A stretch of DNA of 64,000 nt from Rothia nasimurium. GTDB taxonomy: Bacteria > Actinomycetota > Actinomycetes > Actinomycetales > Micrococcaceae. Made by a program: the position numbers and the translations under genes. Under the pieces are notes generated by a model. The model was given only the letters and a program-made list of their open reading frames with translations. It did not search any database and was not told the DNA's origin. Positions 43,471 to 52,614 of this stretch are shown here, in pieces; position 1 is the stretch's first letter, and the number at the start of each line of letters is the position of its first letter. The stretch is from NCBI RefSeq assembly GCF_004569295.1, contig NZ_SPQC01000006.1:19351-83350 (forward strand), given 5' to 3'.

Positions 43471-45600
43471 TTATGGCTGGAGTACCGGTTTGATAAGTGG
43501 TGCCAGGCTTTCAGCAAATGCCTGTGTGATATGGGTAGGGTCTGTATGTGTAAGGTATTCTCCAATGACTACAGGGCACGTACCGTTGACGCAGGTTACT
43601 GCAAGTGCGTCAAAACGAGTTACCGTAGTTGCTCCTAGTCCAGTGGATTCTACTGCACGTTGTTCAGCTGTTTCCTTTTCTTGTTGGTAGCTTTGTAGCT
43701 CTGCAGAGCAATCTGCTGTTGTCCCAGTCTTAGTCATACAGCTTCGTGGATCGCCAGTAAGCGCAGGGGAACCAAGCACGCTGATATGGCTGGTGTAGTT
43801 TGCAAGTTGCTTGAGCGTCTGAGCCGTTGCTTGCTCCCAGTTCTCTGACTTTTGAGTTGCATCGGTAATAATCTGGCCAGCTTCGTTGAGCTGATACTCA
43901 TAGCCACCTGTTGCGCTCGCAATAACAATGAGATCTGGCTGCATCTTTTCAGCAAGATTAAACATAGCTTCACGTGTAGTTGCACATTTTTCAGCGAATC
44001 CGCTTGCTTCAAAATCGGCTTCCTGGCGAATCGACATAATTGAGCAAGAGCCTACACCAGCAGCGACAACTCGGTCTGTTGCCTCGCTCGCTGCAACAAC
44101 TGCTGGAGTCCAGGCCATTGCGACTGAGTCGCCAATAACAAGTATTGTGCGTTGAGCAGATTCTTCGCTTGCGCCCCATTCACAGAGCTTTAAGTCTGTG
44201 GCTCCAAATCCTACAGCGCAGGAAGTCGATGGGGCCATTGCTTCGCCCATCTGCTCCTGGGTGAGTTGGTTGGGTGAAGGGATAAGCTGGTTACTCCACT
44301 CTGATTGAGATGAGCTTGCAATGGCGTTCTCGACTTCTTCCAGTGTGTTGTAAGTAGTTGTTGCTGACGCTCGTTCTACATTCATGGTCTGAGGCGCAAG
44401 CACAGCATATTTTGAGGGCATAAACTGCCACACTGTCATAGCTGCAATCGCAATTAGAACAGTGGCAGATATCAGGTTGCCGGCCTTGATCCATAGTGAG
44501 GGCAATTGGTTTCGCTCTTGCTTTTCCCAGCTACGAAGTAGGTCCGAATGGCGGATGGGGTTCTCTACAAGGTAGTAAGAGAGCGCTGAAAGTCCAAATG
44601 TCAGCACCAGGCACCCCAGCAGAACCAGGTTGGAGTTACTGAACCAGGTTGTCATGAAAATAAGGACGGGGAAATGCCATAGATAGAGCGAATATGAGAT
44701 ATCGCCGATCCAACGCATGACAGGATTTTCAAGTCCAATCACCACGGGAACTGTCTGTTGTTGGGGTAGTAGTACTAAGGCTGTTGCAATCGCAGGGACA
44801 AGGGCGAAGGGTCCGGGGAAAGGAGTTGCAGCAGTAATAGTAAATGCTGAGGCGATGAGCAGAACAAGCCCTACTAGGCCGAGGTAATGGCTGTACTTCC
44901 TTCTAGCACCTAATCGTGCGGCCAAGGCGCCAATCGCGAATTCACAGGCTCGTGAAATGGTGTCAAAGTAGGCCCACTGTGCTCGGTAGTCAGTGAAGAG
45001 AACTGCCCATAGCGCAGAAAGAATAATAGTCGCGATAATTGCAATATCGACCGCGCGTTCTGGTTTTTTGAACTTGCTACCTATAGCCCAGGCCAAAGTA
45101 AGCACCAGAGGCCAGGCTACGTAGAACTGCTCTTCAACGGATAGCGACCAGTAATGTTGGAAGGGCGAGGGGTTTGAAGAGTGTGCCAGATAATCTGTTC
45201 CGGCTCCTGCGAAATGCCAGTTAGCTACCCAGAGATTCGACCAGATGGCATCAAGGGTGTATTGCAAGGTCTGAGGTGTGAACCAGGTGAACCAGGCAAG
45301 AACAACGGTAATAACCGAGACGAATAGAGCTACGGGCATGATACGACGCAGACGGCGGGCGTAGAAACGAGGCAATCGTACCCGTCCGTGTTGCTGGATA
45401 TCTCGCAGGATAATTCCTGAGATGAGGAAGCCTGAAAGCACGAAGAATATGTCAACACCGATGAAGCCACCCTGAGGTACATTCCAGAAGTGCTGGGCGA
45501 TGACGAGTAAGACGGCTACGGCCCGAAGACCCTGGATATCGGATCGCTGTGTGCCGGTGGCTCTATGCCGGTAGCCATGTGATGTGGTAGCTGTGTTCAT
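43471..45600 (-). CDS. Acyltransferase-3 protein with SGNH domain (OafA/YrhL-like)
   Basis: 709 aa. Membrane acyltransferase domain (about 18-385) with DIQGLRAVAVLLVIAQHFW, FFVLSGFLISGIIL and YWSLSVEEQFYVAWPL, then a loop with cysteines and an extracellular SGNH-like domain: LVIGDSVAMAWTPA near residue 490, LIVIASATGGYEY and LTHTDPTHITQAFAE (Asp/His) near the end. Such enzymes O-acylate surface polysaccharides or cell-wall polymers. It is the last gene of the polysaccharide cluster, with an AAGGGAACC ribosome-binding site and a G9 tract 38-46 bases upstream. Confidence 0.88.
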   Translation of the reverse strand: MNTATTSHGYRHRATGTQRSDIQGLRAVAVLLVIAQHFWNVPQGGFIGVDIFFVLSGFLISGIILRDIQQHGRVRLPRFYARRLRRIMPVALFVSVITVVLAWFTWFTPQTLQYTLDAIWSNLWVANWHFAGAGTDYLAHSSNPSPFQHYWSLSVEEQFYVAWPLVLTLAWAIGSKFKKPERAVDIAIIATIILSALWAVLFTDYRAQWAYFDTISRACEFAIGALAARLGARRKYSHYLGLVGLVLLIASAFTITAATPFPGPFALVPAIATALVLLPQQQTVPVVIGLENPVMRWIGDISYSLYLWHFPVLIFMTTWFSNSNLVLLGCLVLTFGLSALSYYLVENPIRHSDLLRSWEKQERNQLPSLWIKAGNLISATVLIAIAAMTVWQFMPSKYAVLAPQTMNVERASATTTYNTLEEVENAIASSSQSEWSNQLIPSPNQLTQEQMGEAMAPSTSCAVGFGATDLKLCEWGASEESAQRTILVIGDSVAMAWTPAVVAASEATDRVVAAGVGSCSIMSIRQEADFEASGFAEKCATTREAMFNLAEKMQPDLIVIASATGGYEYQLNEAGQIITDATQKSENWEQATAQTLKQLANYTSHISVLGSPALTGDPRSCMTKTGTTADCSAELQSYQQEKETAEQRAVESTGLGATTVTRFDALAVTCVNGTCPVVIGEYLTHTDPTHITQAFAESLAPLIKPVLQP

Positions 45601-45637
45601 GGTTCCCTTGCCATATAAACCCTTGGGAGGGGTGCTA

Positions 45638-45646
45638 CCCCCCCCC
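45638..45646. promoter_or_regulatory. C9/G9 homopolymer tract upstream of the acyltransferase
   Basis: Nine C on the plus strand, followed by G and seven A. Read on the minus strand, T7-C-G9 lies between a TAATTT hexamer and the ribosome-binding site, in the probable 5' end of the mRNA, and can pair with CCCCTCCC further on. Length change by slippage could alter promoter output or mask translation. Confidence 0.5.
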
Positions 45647-45701
45647 GAAAAAAATTATTAATTTAATCGATAAAGAATTTTTATGCGATGCTGAAGAGGT
45701 C

Positions 45702-46712
45702 TTACCAGCCGCGCTTTTTCATTTCTTGGAACATGAAATAAGCCCAGGCCCTTGACCCTGCTTCGTTAAGATGTCCGTTCGCATCAGTCCTGAAGCTCGC
45801 TGGAATTACTCGGTTTTTAAGATTTGCGTCATCTTGCTCAGTCATCGGAACTCCGGCTTTATCAAAGGCTATCTCAGGGTTATCGAAGATTGCTGTGATG
45901 GGTTTAACAAAGATATCGCCAAAAGCCTCTTCTAAAGTTGCATTCCATTCATCGATTGCTGCGCGTGCTTCGCCACCTATAGGTTCATGCACCCATGGAA
46001 CAATTTCCCATACAAGCTTCCGGGCTTCAGGGTGAGTATTCGTACCGAGAAGCACTCCAATATTTTCAACGACAGACTCAATAGAGCTCGTTAGATCCTT
46101 ATCATTCCTACCTAGCCCAATAATCATCGAGTATTCATGAGCAGGACCTTTGCGCAGGAAGTCAATTTCTGCTTCAGGGTCAACAGTGACCTCTACTGGG
46201 CCTCCCACATCGATGGCATCACCGGGAGTATCTCGGGCAAAATATGCAACATCTTCACCATAATGGCTAATAAGGTAACCTTTAGTTCCTTGAACTACCG
46301 CTGGGTACCGCCATGAGTTCCTCGCGATAAAATCAATTGGCTGAAAATCAGTAATTAAATTTTCCCCAGATTCCTTAATCACATTATTTTCTAGAGTAAT
46401 TTTTATTTCTAGCGCGCCGCTTCTTAACGCAGCGTTAATTGCTTTATCTCCAGAGATACCAGCATTTATATGCTCATATCCTGTTAGCCCAGCTAAATCA
46501 TCTACTGTTGTACTTATGGCTGTTAGAGAATCACCAAAGTGCACCCATTTTCTGGGGTCTGAGCCTGATGCAGCTGCACTTGAAGTAGCCGCTGTAGCAG
46601 TTTCTGTAGGTACAATTCGTTCAATTTTTTCCTGCCCGCAGCCAGCAAGCCCCGCCACAGCTCCGGCTGAAAGACCAGATAGAAGTAAACGGCGTGACAA
46701 TAGGTTAGTCAT
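45702..46712 (-). CDS. SGNH/GDSL-type hydrolase lipoprotein
   Basis: 336 aa. Signal with SRR and lipobox LAGC (Cys25), so lipid-anchored outside the membrane. A T, A and S-rich spacer is followed by block I HFGDSLTAIS near residue 60, GLGRND (Asn block) near 200 and DANGHLNEAG (catalytic Asp/His) near 316. The fold is that of SGNH esterases/lipases; a carbohydrate deacylase role is plausible beside polysaccharide acyltransferases but not shown. Codon and base use is more AT-rich than in the housekeeping part. Its ATG lies 16 bases past the glycosyltransferase stop. Confidence 0.8.
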   Translation of the reverse strand: MTNLLSRRLLLSGLSAGAVAGLAGCGQEKIERIVPTETATAATSSAAASGSDPRKWVHFGDSLTAISTTVDDLAGLTGYEHINAGISGDKAINAALRSGALEIKITLENNVIKESGENLITDFQPIDFIARNSWRYPAVVQGTKGYLISHYGEDVAYFARDTPGDAIDVGGPVEVTVDPEAEIDFLRKGPAHEYSMIIGLGRNDKDLTSSIESVVENIGVLLGTNTHPEARKLVWEIVPWVHEPIGGEARAAIDEWNATLEEAFGDIFVKPITAIFDNPEIAFDKAGVPMTEQDDANLKNRVIPASFRTDANGHLNEAGSRAWAYFMFQEMKKRGW

Positions 46713-46728
46713 CGTAAAAATCTCTTCT

Positions 46729-47607
46729 CTAGTTTTCTGAGACGCGAGGAGCGTCCTGCGCGATCAAGTCAATTTCGTTCTGGGTGATGCTCGCAGCCAA
46801 CTGCTTATCATTCAGATTTTCCGCAACATTCTGATGGTGTAGAGCGTTCTTCTGGGTACGGGGAATGGAAATAAAGGTCATACCCCGGTGGTCAATTTTG
46901 CGAGCTTTCAGACCATTCCGCAGGGCAATAATGTTTACCCAGATATCGTCTGCTTTAGGGCTCTTATCAAGAAAGTCTTCGCCAGCTTCTTTCAGAGCCT
47001 TCTGCAAGGTTACAGGAAAGATAGTGCCCGCGCCCGTTGTGATGAAGTTTGAGTACAGAGCATCGTTAACTGATCCGTACACCCACTGCTTATACGGTGC
47101 GACCTGCCCCTGAGCGTCCAAGGTAAAACGATGAGTACGGTACCCTAAAAACTCGCCAGGGTACTGGACAGCAGCTTCATTCAGATAACGTAACCAGTTC
47201 TTGGGGTAAAGGATATCGTCGTCTGCGGTTACCAGCAGGTTTTCTTCTCCCCCGGTCTCAAGGCAGTAGGGGTAGGCTTTCTTGTGCGGACCATAGTTCT
47301 TCGTAAACCGAATCTCAAGGCCGCGGTTCTGCAGTCGTTTCAGCTCGGGGTAGTTGTCGATAGAAAAGTCTTCTTCATCGACCCAAAGAATAAACCGTGC
47401 AGGCAAGACCGAACCCTGAGCCAATGATTCGATGGTGTACCACACTGTTTTCAGGCGGTCTGCGTACGAAGTGAGCGACAGAGTAATCGGGGCTTTGCCC
47501 ACAATACTCTTCTTGCTCACAGCGTTGAGAGCGCGAAGCCGCCCCATAGCTGCTGATTTGAGAACAATTTTTACCGGTCGGCTGTAGGTTAGATCCATCG
47601 AAACCAT
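46729..47607 (-). CDS. GT-A type glycosyltransferase
   Basis: 292 aa. ITLSLTSYADRLKTVWYTIESL at the N-terminus, a DxD-like VTADDDILYPKNWL near residue 128, then SNFITTGAGTIFPVT and a late DDIW that is typical of acceptor-binding loops in polysaccharide transferases. No membrane helix, so cytoplasmic. Two in-frame ATG codons (M1, M4) are possible. Located between the flippase and the lipoprotein gene; donor sugar unknown. Confidence 0.8.
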   Translation of the reverse strand: MVSMDLTYSRPVKIVLKSAAMGRLRALNAVSKKSIVGKAPITLSLTSYADRLKTVWYTIESLAQGSVLPARFILWVDEEDFSIDNYPELKRLQNRGLEIRFTKNYGPHKKAYPYCLETGGEENLLVTADDDILYPKNWLRYLNEAAVQYPGEFLGYRTHRFTLDAQGQVAPYKQWVYGSVNDALYSNFITTGAGTIFPVTLQKALKEAGEDFLDKSPKADDIWVNIIALRNGLKARKIDHRGMTFISIPRTQKNALHHQNVAENLNDKQLAASITQNEIDLIAQDAPRVSEN

Positions 47608-47619
47608 GTGTATTTCTTT

Positions 47620-49047
47620 CTACTTCATAATCTTTGCTTTGCGCAGCACTGCTCGAGCTGCTCGTCCAAGAAGCGCAAAATCTGCTCCTCGGGCGAAATA
47701 AAATTCATGAATCTTGAAGCCAAACTTAAGTTTCAAGAAAACGATGTTGCTGAAACCAGCTAAGCCGCTACCTACCAAGGTAGAAAGGGCAGCACCCATA
47801 CCTCCAATATGCGGGGTGAGGGTTATAAGAACAAGCAGGTTAAACACTGCGCCGATAGCCATAGACCAGCTACGCAGATCGGGGTGTCCGCGCCCTGAGA
47901 GGCCAGCGCCCGCTACGGACCCTGCGGAACCAATAGCCGCGGCTCCTAACAGAACCCAGGTCATAGGTACTGCTGCTTCAAATTCTTGGCCGAAGATAGG
48001 GCCAATCCACCACTGAGCTGTCAGAGCAATCGGGAGCGAGATAAGGAGCGTAATGAGGGTGGTGACTCTGGCAGTCATTGTCAGACGTTGATCGGCTGCC
48101 GCTGCGCTATCTTCATCGCCGCTATCACGTGAGTCTAAGGCAAAAACCACATTACGAATAGCGTTTGAGATAACCGAAGGTACTTCGCCGATAGTCACAG
48201 CTACAGCGTAGAGACCCTGCTCTTGAAGAGTGGTCAGTTTAATCATGAGGGTCTGGTCAATACGTGAAAGCACAATCCCAGAAAGGGAGCCAAACCAGAC
48301 CTTGCCGCCGTACCCCAGAGCTTCCCCTACTGGCTGTTTTTCACCCGAGTAGCGGTACTTCTGCTGGCGAATCTTCACCAGCATTGGCACGTATACAAGA
48401 GCACCCAGTACCGGAGTTACGAGGGTAACGATAACGGCGCTGAGAACGTTAAGGTTCCCGGTCCAGAGGAGTACAAGAATGGCTCCGAGTCGTAGCAACG
48501 AGAAGAGGCCCTGTTCCAGCGCTTGCAGGTGCCATTGGTGGGTGGCCGCTACGAGGGCGCGCGGGATAAGAATCAGCATGTTGGGCACAACCGCTAATGC
48601 TGTCAGAACAACGAGCTGTGCATACCAGGGCCCGTGGTCTGCTGCTAGGTAAGGTGCAAGTACATAAATCACACCTGCGCATACGGCTCCTAAAAGTACG
48701 AGCACACCTACAACAAGCTTGAGAACCGAGCCGGTACGCCTCACGAATCGTGCAGCGTGAAAGGTCAGTGCTTCTGGCATACCAAATGCACCAACCGCAG
48801 TTGCTACAAGCACTAAAGATGTGATGCCGCCAAGGGCACCGCGCCCAGCATCGCCCAAAGAGTTAGAAAGAATAGGTGCAATGGCAAGACCCGCGATAGG
48901 CGCAATAAGGTTCCCCAGCAACGAGTAGAACATGCTCTTTCGCACGCTCGGTTGGGGGGTCTCTTGTATCGGCTCTTCAACGGTGTGGCTCTTATACTTT
49001 TCCGTGAAGTCGGTTGCCAAATGCCTCGGTTGGTATTTTTTAGCCAT
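47620..49047 (-). CDS. Wzx-like polysaccharide flippase (MOP superfamily)
   Basis: 475 aa from the ATG at 49045-49047 (GAAGAAAG upstream; the frame is open 21 codons further). About twelve to fourteen hydrophobic helices starting at SMFYSLLGNLIAPIAGLAIAP, with MFGMPEALTFHAARF-type charged cytoplasmic loops. Would flip undecaprenyl-linked repeat units outward. C-terminus ends in a basic cluster (RAARAVLRKAKIMK). A 10-bp hairpin follows the wzc-like gene just upstream. Confidence 0.85.
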   Translation of the reverse strand: MAKKYQPRHLATDFTEKYKSHTVEEPIQETPQPSVRKSMFYSLLGNLIAPIAGLAIAPILSNSLGDAGRGALGGITSLVLVATAVGAFGMPEALTFHAARFVRRTGSVLKLVVGVLVLLGAVCAGVIYVLAPYLAADHGPWYAQLVVLTALAVVPNMLILIPRALVAATHQWHLQALEQGLFSLLRLGAILVLLWTGNLNVLSAVIVTLVTPVLGALVYVPMLVKIRQQKYRYSGEKQPVGEALGYGGKVWFGSLSGIVLSRIDQTLMIKLTTLQEQGLYAVAVTIGEVPSVISNAIRNVVFALDSRDSGDEDSAAAADQRLTMTARVTTLITLLISLPIALTAQWWIGPIFGQEFEAAVPMTWVLLGAAAIGSAGSVAGAGLSGRGHPDLRSWSMAIGAVFNLLVLITLTPHIGGMGAALSTLVGSGLAGFSNIVFLKLKFGFKIHEFYFARGADFALLGRAARAVLRKAKIMK

Positions 49048-49081
49048 AAATCTTTCTTCGTGCCCGGTCGGTATAGCACAG

Positions 49082-49106
49082 GGGTGGGAGGTTGTTCCTC
49101 CCACCC
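49082..49106. terminator. Hairpin between the autokinase and flippase genes
   Basis: Perfect 10-bp stem GGGTGGGAGG / CCTCCCACCC around TTGTT, 29 bases after the autokinase stop on the minus strand. There is no U-tract; it may dampen expression of the downstream flippase or stabilise the mRNA end. Confidence 0.55.
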
Positions 49107-49134
49107 TCATTACTCAATGAACGATTACGTGCTA

Positions 49135-50673
49135 CTACTTCTCTTTGCGCTTAGCTTTCTTGGCCTTGCGTGATTTTTTCTCGCTTTTCTGGCCAGTACG
49201 CTTGCCTTCATTGTCGTAGTAGTATTCACGGCCGTAGTACTGGTAGTAGCCTGCTTCAGAGCCGGTTGCAGGAACCTTGTTGAGCACAGTACCGAGGATA
49301 TCGGCATTGACTCGGTTCAGGTTGCTGATGGACTTCGCAAGTTCCTCACGCTTAGTACCATTTGCTTCTACAACGACAAGGGCGCCATCGAACTTAGTAG
49401 CCAAGATAGCCGAGTCAGTAACAGGCAGGAGCGGGGGCGCATCCAGAATAACCATGCCTTCTTCTGCGAGGCGGTCAATCATCTGGGTAAAGGCATCTGA
49501 GCTGAGGATTTCAGAGGGGTTCGGAGGGATACGACCAGCAGCCAGGATGTAGAGGTTGGGGTAGCCTTCTACGGTCTGAAGTACGTCTTCTACGTCAGCG
49601 CGGCCGATGACGACGTCGGTGACGCCGACTTCTTCGATGAGGCCGAAGCTCTTAGCGACAGTAGGACGGCGGAGGTCAGCATCGACGAGGAATACGGGCT
49701 TGCCTGACTGCCCCAGAATAATCGCCAGGTTATCTGCAACGGTTGACTTACCATCAAAAGGAAGTGAGGAGGTAACGACGATACGGCGAGGAGGGTTGTC
49801 GGGGTTCTTGAACTGCAGGTTGGTGCGGAGTTCTTTGAGGGACTCGACGAGTCGGAAATCAGCACGTCGGGTGTTCTCTGCTGCGTCGTTCGGAGTGATT
49901 AGACGTGAATCTGCAAATGATGAGGAGAAAGGAACGGTGCCCAGAACGGGAATTTCTGAGCCGGTTACTTCAACCAGGGCGTCCATTGAGCGAATTGATC
50001 GGTCGCGAACTGAACGGATGAAGAGGTACACAACGCCAACAATCAGAGCTAGAGCAATGCCTAGCAGGGTGTTGAGCTTAACGTTGGGTGAAACCGGTGA
50101 CTGAGGAAGATTAGCCGGCACGTAAGCAGAGAACTGCATGACAGACTGGACTGCGAAGTTACCTTCACCGGTAGTTGCCTTGTTGCCGGAGTTTTCGACG
50201 GTCTGGACGTTCTCGCCCAGGGCCTGAATCCAAGCGTCAGCAAGGTTCTTAGCTAGCTCGGGATCCTGTGAACGAACACTTACCTTGATCTGTGCGGTAT
50301 CAAGGGGAACAGAAGCAGACACCATGCTGATAGCTCGTTCAGGGGTCATCTGGTAGCCAGAGATTTCCAGAGCACGTTCTGCAACAGTGCGGGATGATGC
50401 TAGGGCCTGGTACTGGGTAGCCTTTGACTTAGTGAGGGTATCAGCAGCCGATGCCAGGGCCACGCTACCGGTATCACCGGTGGTGACGACGCCGGTTGCG
50501 TCAGAAGCGTAGACCTTAGGCTGCATCATAGAGAAGCCGAAGCCTAGCAGGCCGCCAATAACGGCGGCGATGATAAGGATGTACCACTGGCGGCGGAGAG
50601 TACGAAGGAAACCTTCGATGGCGCCTTTCGATTTTTCAGAAGCCGAGTCGGCTACTGCTTGCGATTCGTTCAT
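49135..50673 (-). CDS. Polysaccharide co-polymerase / tyrosine autokinase (Wzz-Wzc type)
   Basis: 512 aa. Wzz-like part: helix 1 about 31-49 (YILIIAAVIGGLLGFGFSM) and helix 2 about 203-219, with the periplasmic-type loop between. BY-kinase part: Walker A SLPFDGKST at about 303-311, A'-motif FLVDADLRRP near 330, and Walker B VILDAPPLLPVTD. The C-terminus carries a Tyr cluster (YYQYYGREYYY, about 476-486) followed by a lysine-rich tail, the usual autophosphorylation site. Controls chain length and export with the phosphatase encoded next. Confidence 0.94.
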   Translation of the reverse strand: MNESQAVADSASEKSKGAIEGFLRTLRRQWYILIIAAVIGGLLGFGFSMMQPKVYASDATGVVTTGDTGSVALASAADTLTKSKATQYQALASSRTVAERALEISGYQMTPERAISMVSASVPLDTAQIKVSVRSQDPELAKNLADAWIQALGENVQTVENSGNKATTGEGNFAVQSVMQFSAYVPANLPQSPVSPNVKLNTLLGIALALIVGVVYLFIRSVRDRSIRSMDALVEVTGSEIPVLGTVPFSSSFADSRLITPNDAAENTRRADFRLVESLKELRTNLQFKNPDNPPRRIVVTSSLPFDGKSTVADNLAIILGQSGKPVFLVDADLRRPTVAKSFGLIEEVGVTDVVIGRADVEDVLQTVEGYPNLYILAAGRIPPNPSEILSSDAFTQMIDRLAEEGMVILDAPPLLPVTDSAILATKFDGALVVVEANGTKREELAKSISNLNRVNADILGTVLNKVPATGSEAGYYQYYGREYYYDNEGKRTGQKSEKKSRKAKKAKRKEK

Positions 50674-50704
50674 TGAGGTTGTTCCGTTCAGTTGTGCTGT
50701 GTGA

Positions 50705-51283
50705 TTAGGCCCGTGAGGCTCTCATATGTTCGACGTTTGCGATAATATCAAGCGCTTCCATGATTTCCTGGGTGCTCGCGATGTAGACGTCCATATCTTT
50801 TTTGAAGGGGTCAACGATATCTAGATCATTGTCAGGAGCGTTGACCCGTGATCTGAGCTGGGAGGCCTTACGGGCTGTAGCTCTCCACCATTTGCTGGGG
50901 TCTTCCTGATGAATTTCTTCTACGTCGATTTGAGGTAGAAGCTGGGCAAACTCTTTGATGGTAAAAACCCTATTGAGCAGGGTCGGTGCCTCTGCTAGTA
51001 CTTGGGCCCGGTGGGCTACCGTCGCGGTCAGCACGATGTCGTGCGCTTTGAGCTCCTCTCCCTCGATAAACCGGGGGGTATGTTCATCGAGGGAGAGTCC
51101 CTGGCGGGCTGCAAGTGTTTTGATTTCTTCAGTAGGAGCCAGGGCCTGGTTGACCCCGGTTCCCCCGCTGTGTACAGCTGCTACTCCGTTGAAGAGACGT
51201 TGAAGATAGGCCTCTGCGAATGCCGACCGGCAGATATTGCCGGTGCATACGAAATACCAGGAATGTTGTGCTTGCTGTACCAT
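50705..51283 (-). CDS. Low-molecular-weight protein-tyrosine phosphatase
   Basis: 192 aa. P-loop CTGNICRS with nucleophile Cys13 and Arg19; the DPF motif (IVDPFKKD) near residue 165 supplies the general acid. It dephosphorylates the neighbouring autokinase in homologous systems, so kinase and phosphatase probably form a control pair. It is slightly longer than the usual 150-160 residues because of an insert around 95-150 (WWRATARKASQLRSRV). Confidence 0.92.
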   Translation of the reverse strand: MVQQAQHSWYFVCTGNICRSAFAEAYLQRLFNGVAAVHSGGTGVNQALAPTEEIKTLAARQGLSLDEHTPRFIEGEELKAHDIVLTATVAHRAQVLAEAPTLLNRVFTIKEFAQLLPQIDVEEIHQEDPSKWWRATARKASQLRSRVNAPDNDLDIVDPFKKDMDVYIASTQEIMEALDIIANVEHMRASRA

Positions 51284-51311
51284 TGGGGAGCCTTCCGAAG
51301 GAGTAGCAGGT

Positions 51312-52568
51312 TTAGAGACGAACTGCCTTGTCTGAGGTGGTAACGCCGCGGGTGTCGAAGAAGACCTTGGACTTACCAGCGAGAGCGTCTACATCGTAGT
51401 CACGGTGCTTCTGGAGCAGGATAACGATGTCAGCTTCTGCAAGGCCCTTGTCGAGATCGGTAACCTTCTCGATGCCGTCGATGCCCGGGGTCCAGTTCTC
51501 TACGTAAGGGTCGTTGTAGGAGAGCACTGCACCGCGCTTAGCGAGTTCAGCTGCTACAGGTACTGCAGGTGATTCACGCTGGTCAGAGATGTTGGCTTTG
51601 TAGGTTACGCCGAGCAGGAGTACCTTTGCCCCGTTGAGGGATTTCTTCTCTTCGTTGAGCATTTCCATGACGCGTTCAGAAATGTACTTGGGCATGGACA
51701 GGTTGATTTCCTGTGCAAGTTCGACGAAGCGGAAGGGGTAACCCAGTGAACGCTTAACTTCGTAGGAGAGGTAGTTAGGGTCAATCGGGATGCAGTGACC
51801 GCCTACGCCGGGACCGGGGTAGAAGGCCTGGAAGCCGAAGGGCTTAGTAGCTGCTGCATCGATAACATCCCAGAGGTCGATATCGAGGTCATGGCAGAAC
51901 TTAGCCATTTCGTTGACCAGCGCAATGTTGATGTGGCGGTAGGTGTTTTCAAGCAGCTTTGCGGTTTCTGCTTCGCGTGCACCGCGTACGGGTACCACAG
52001 TGTCAATGAACTGTGAGTAGAGCGCTACGGCCTTTTCGGTTGATTCAGGGGTTACGCCGCCAACAACCTTGGGAGTGTTCTTGAGGCCGTAGACGGGGTT
52101 GCCGGGGTCGATACGTTCAGGGGAGAAGGCAAGGTAGTAATCTTCGCCCAGGGTGTGGCCAGCTTCGTTGATAATGCCAGCGACGAGGGTATCGGTGGTT
52201 CCGGGGTAGGTGGTTGATTCGAGAATTACGGTGGTACAGGAAGTGAGATGCTGGGCGATTGAGGCGCTAGCTTTCTCTACTGGGGTGAGGTCGGGGTTGC
52301 CGTCCTGGCCCAGCGGGGTGGGTACGCAGATAACAACGTAGTCTGCGTCTGCGATGGTGGTTGCGTCGCTGGTGGCGGTGTAACCGTTCTTCAGCATTTC
52401 TGCGATGTTGTCGTTTGAGAGGTCATCGATGTGCGAGATGCCTGAGTTGAGGCCGTCAACGATGCGGGGTGATAGGTCGAGGCCGACGACGGTGAGGCCT
52501 GCGCGTGAGGCTTCCTGTGCGAGGGGCAGGCCTACGTAGCCCTGACCGATAACAACAACTTTGGTCAT
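51312..52568 (-). CDS. Nucleotide-sugar 6-dehydrogenase (UDP-glucose/GlcNAc/ManNAc type)
   Basis: 418 aa. Rossmann motif VVVIGQGYVGLPLAQEASR at residues 4-22, catalytic Cys in PGVGGHCIPIDPNYL near 258, FSPERIDPGNP and the C-terminal nucleotide-sugar domain (LLGVTYKANISDQRESP). GHCIPIDP with PERIDPGN is more like the WbpA/WecC group acting on UDP-N-acetylhexosamines than UDP-glucose dehydrogenase. It would supply a uronic acid for the polymer. Substrate not proven. Confidence 0.9.
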   Translation of the reverse strand: MTKVVVIGQGYVGLPLAQEASRAGLTVVGLDLSPRIVDGLNSGISHIDDLSNDNIAEMLKNGYTATSDATTIADADYVVICVPTPLGQDGNPDLTPVEKASASIAQHLTSCTTVILESTTYPGTTDTLVAGIINEAGHTLGEDYYLAFSPERIDPGNPVYGLKNTPKVVGGVTPESTEKAVALYSQFIDTVVPVRGAREAETAKLLENTYRHINIALVNEMAKFCHDLDIDLWDVIDAAATKPFGFQAFYPGPGVGGHCIPIDPNYLSYEVKRSLGYPFRFVELAQEINLSMPKYISERVMEMLNEEKKSLNGAKVLLLGVTYKANISDQRESPAVPVAAELAKRGAVLSYNDPYVENWTPGIDGIEKVTDLDKGLAEADIVILLQKHRDYDVDALAGKSKVFFDTRGVTTSDKAVRL

Positions 52569-52614
52569 GATGTGTTTTCCTTCTAGGAGGTGGTTGAGTG
52601 ACTATAGAAATAAG

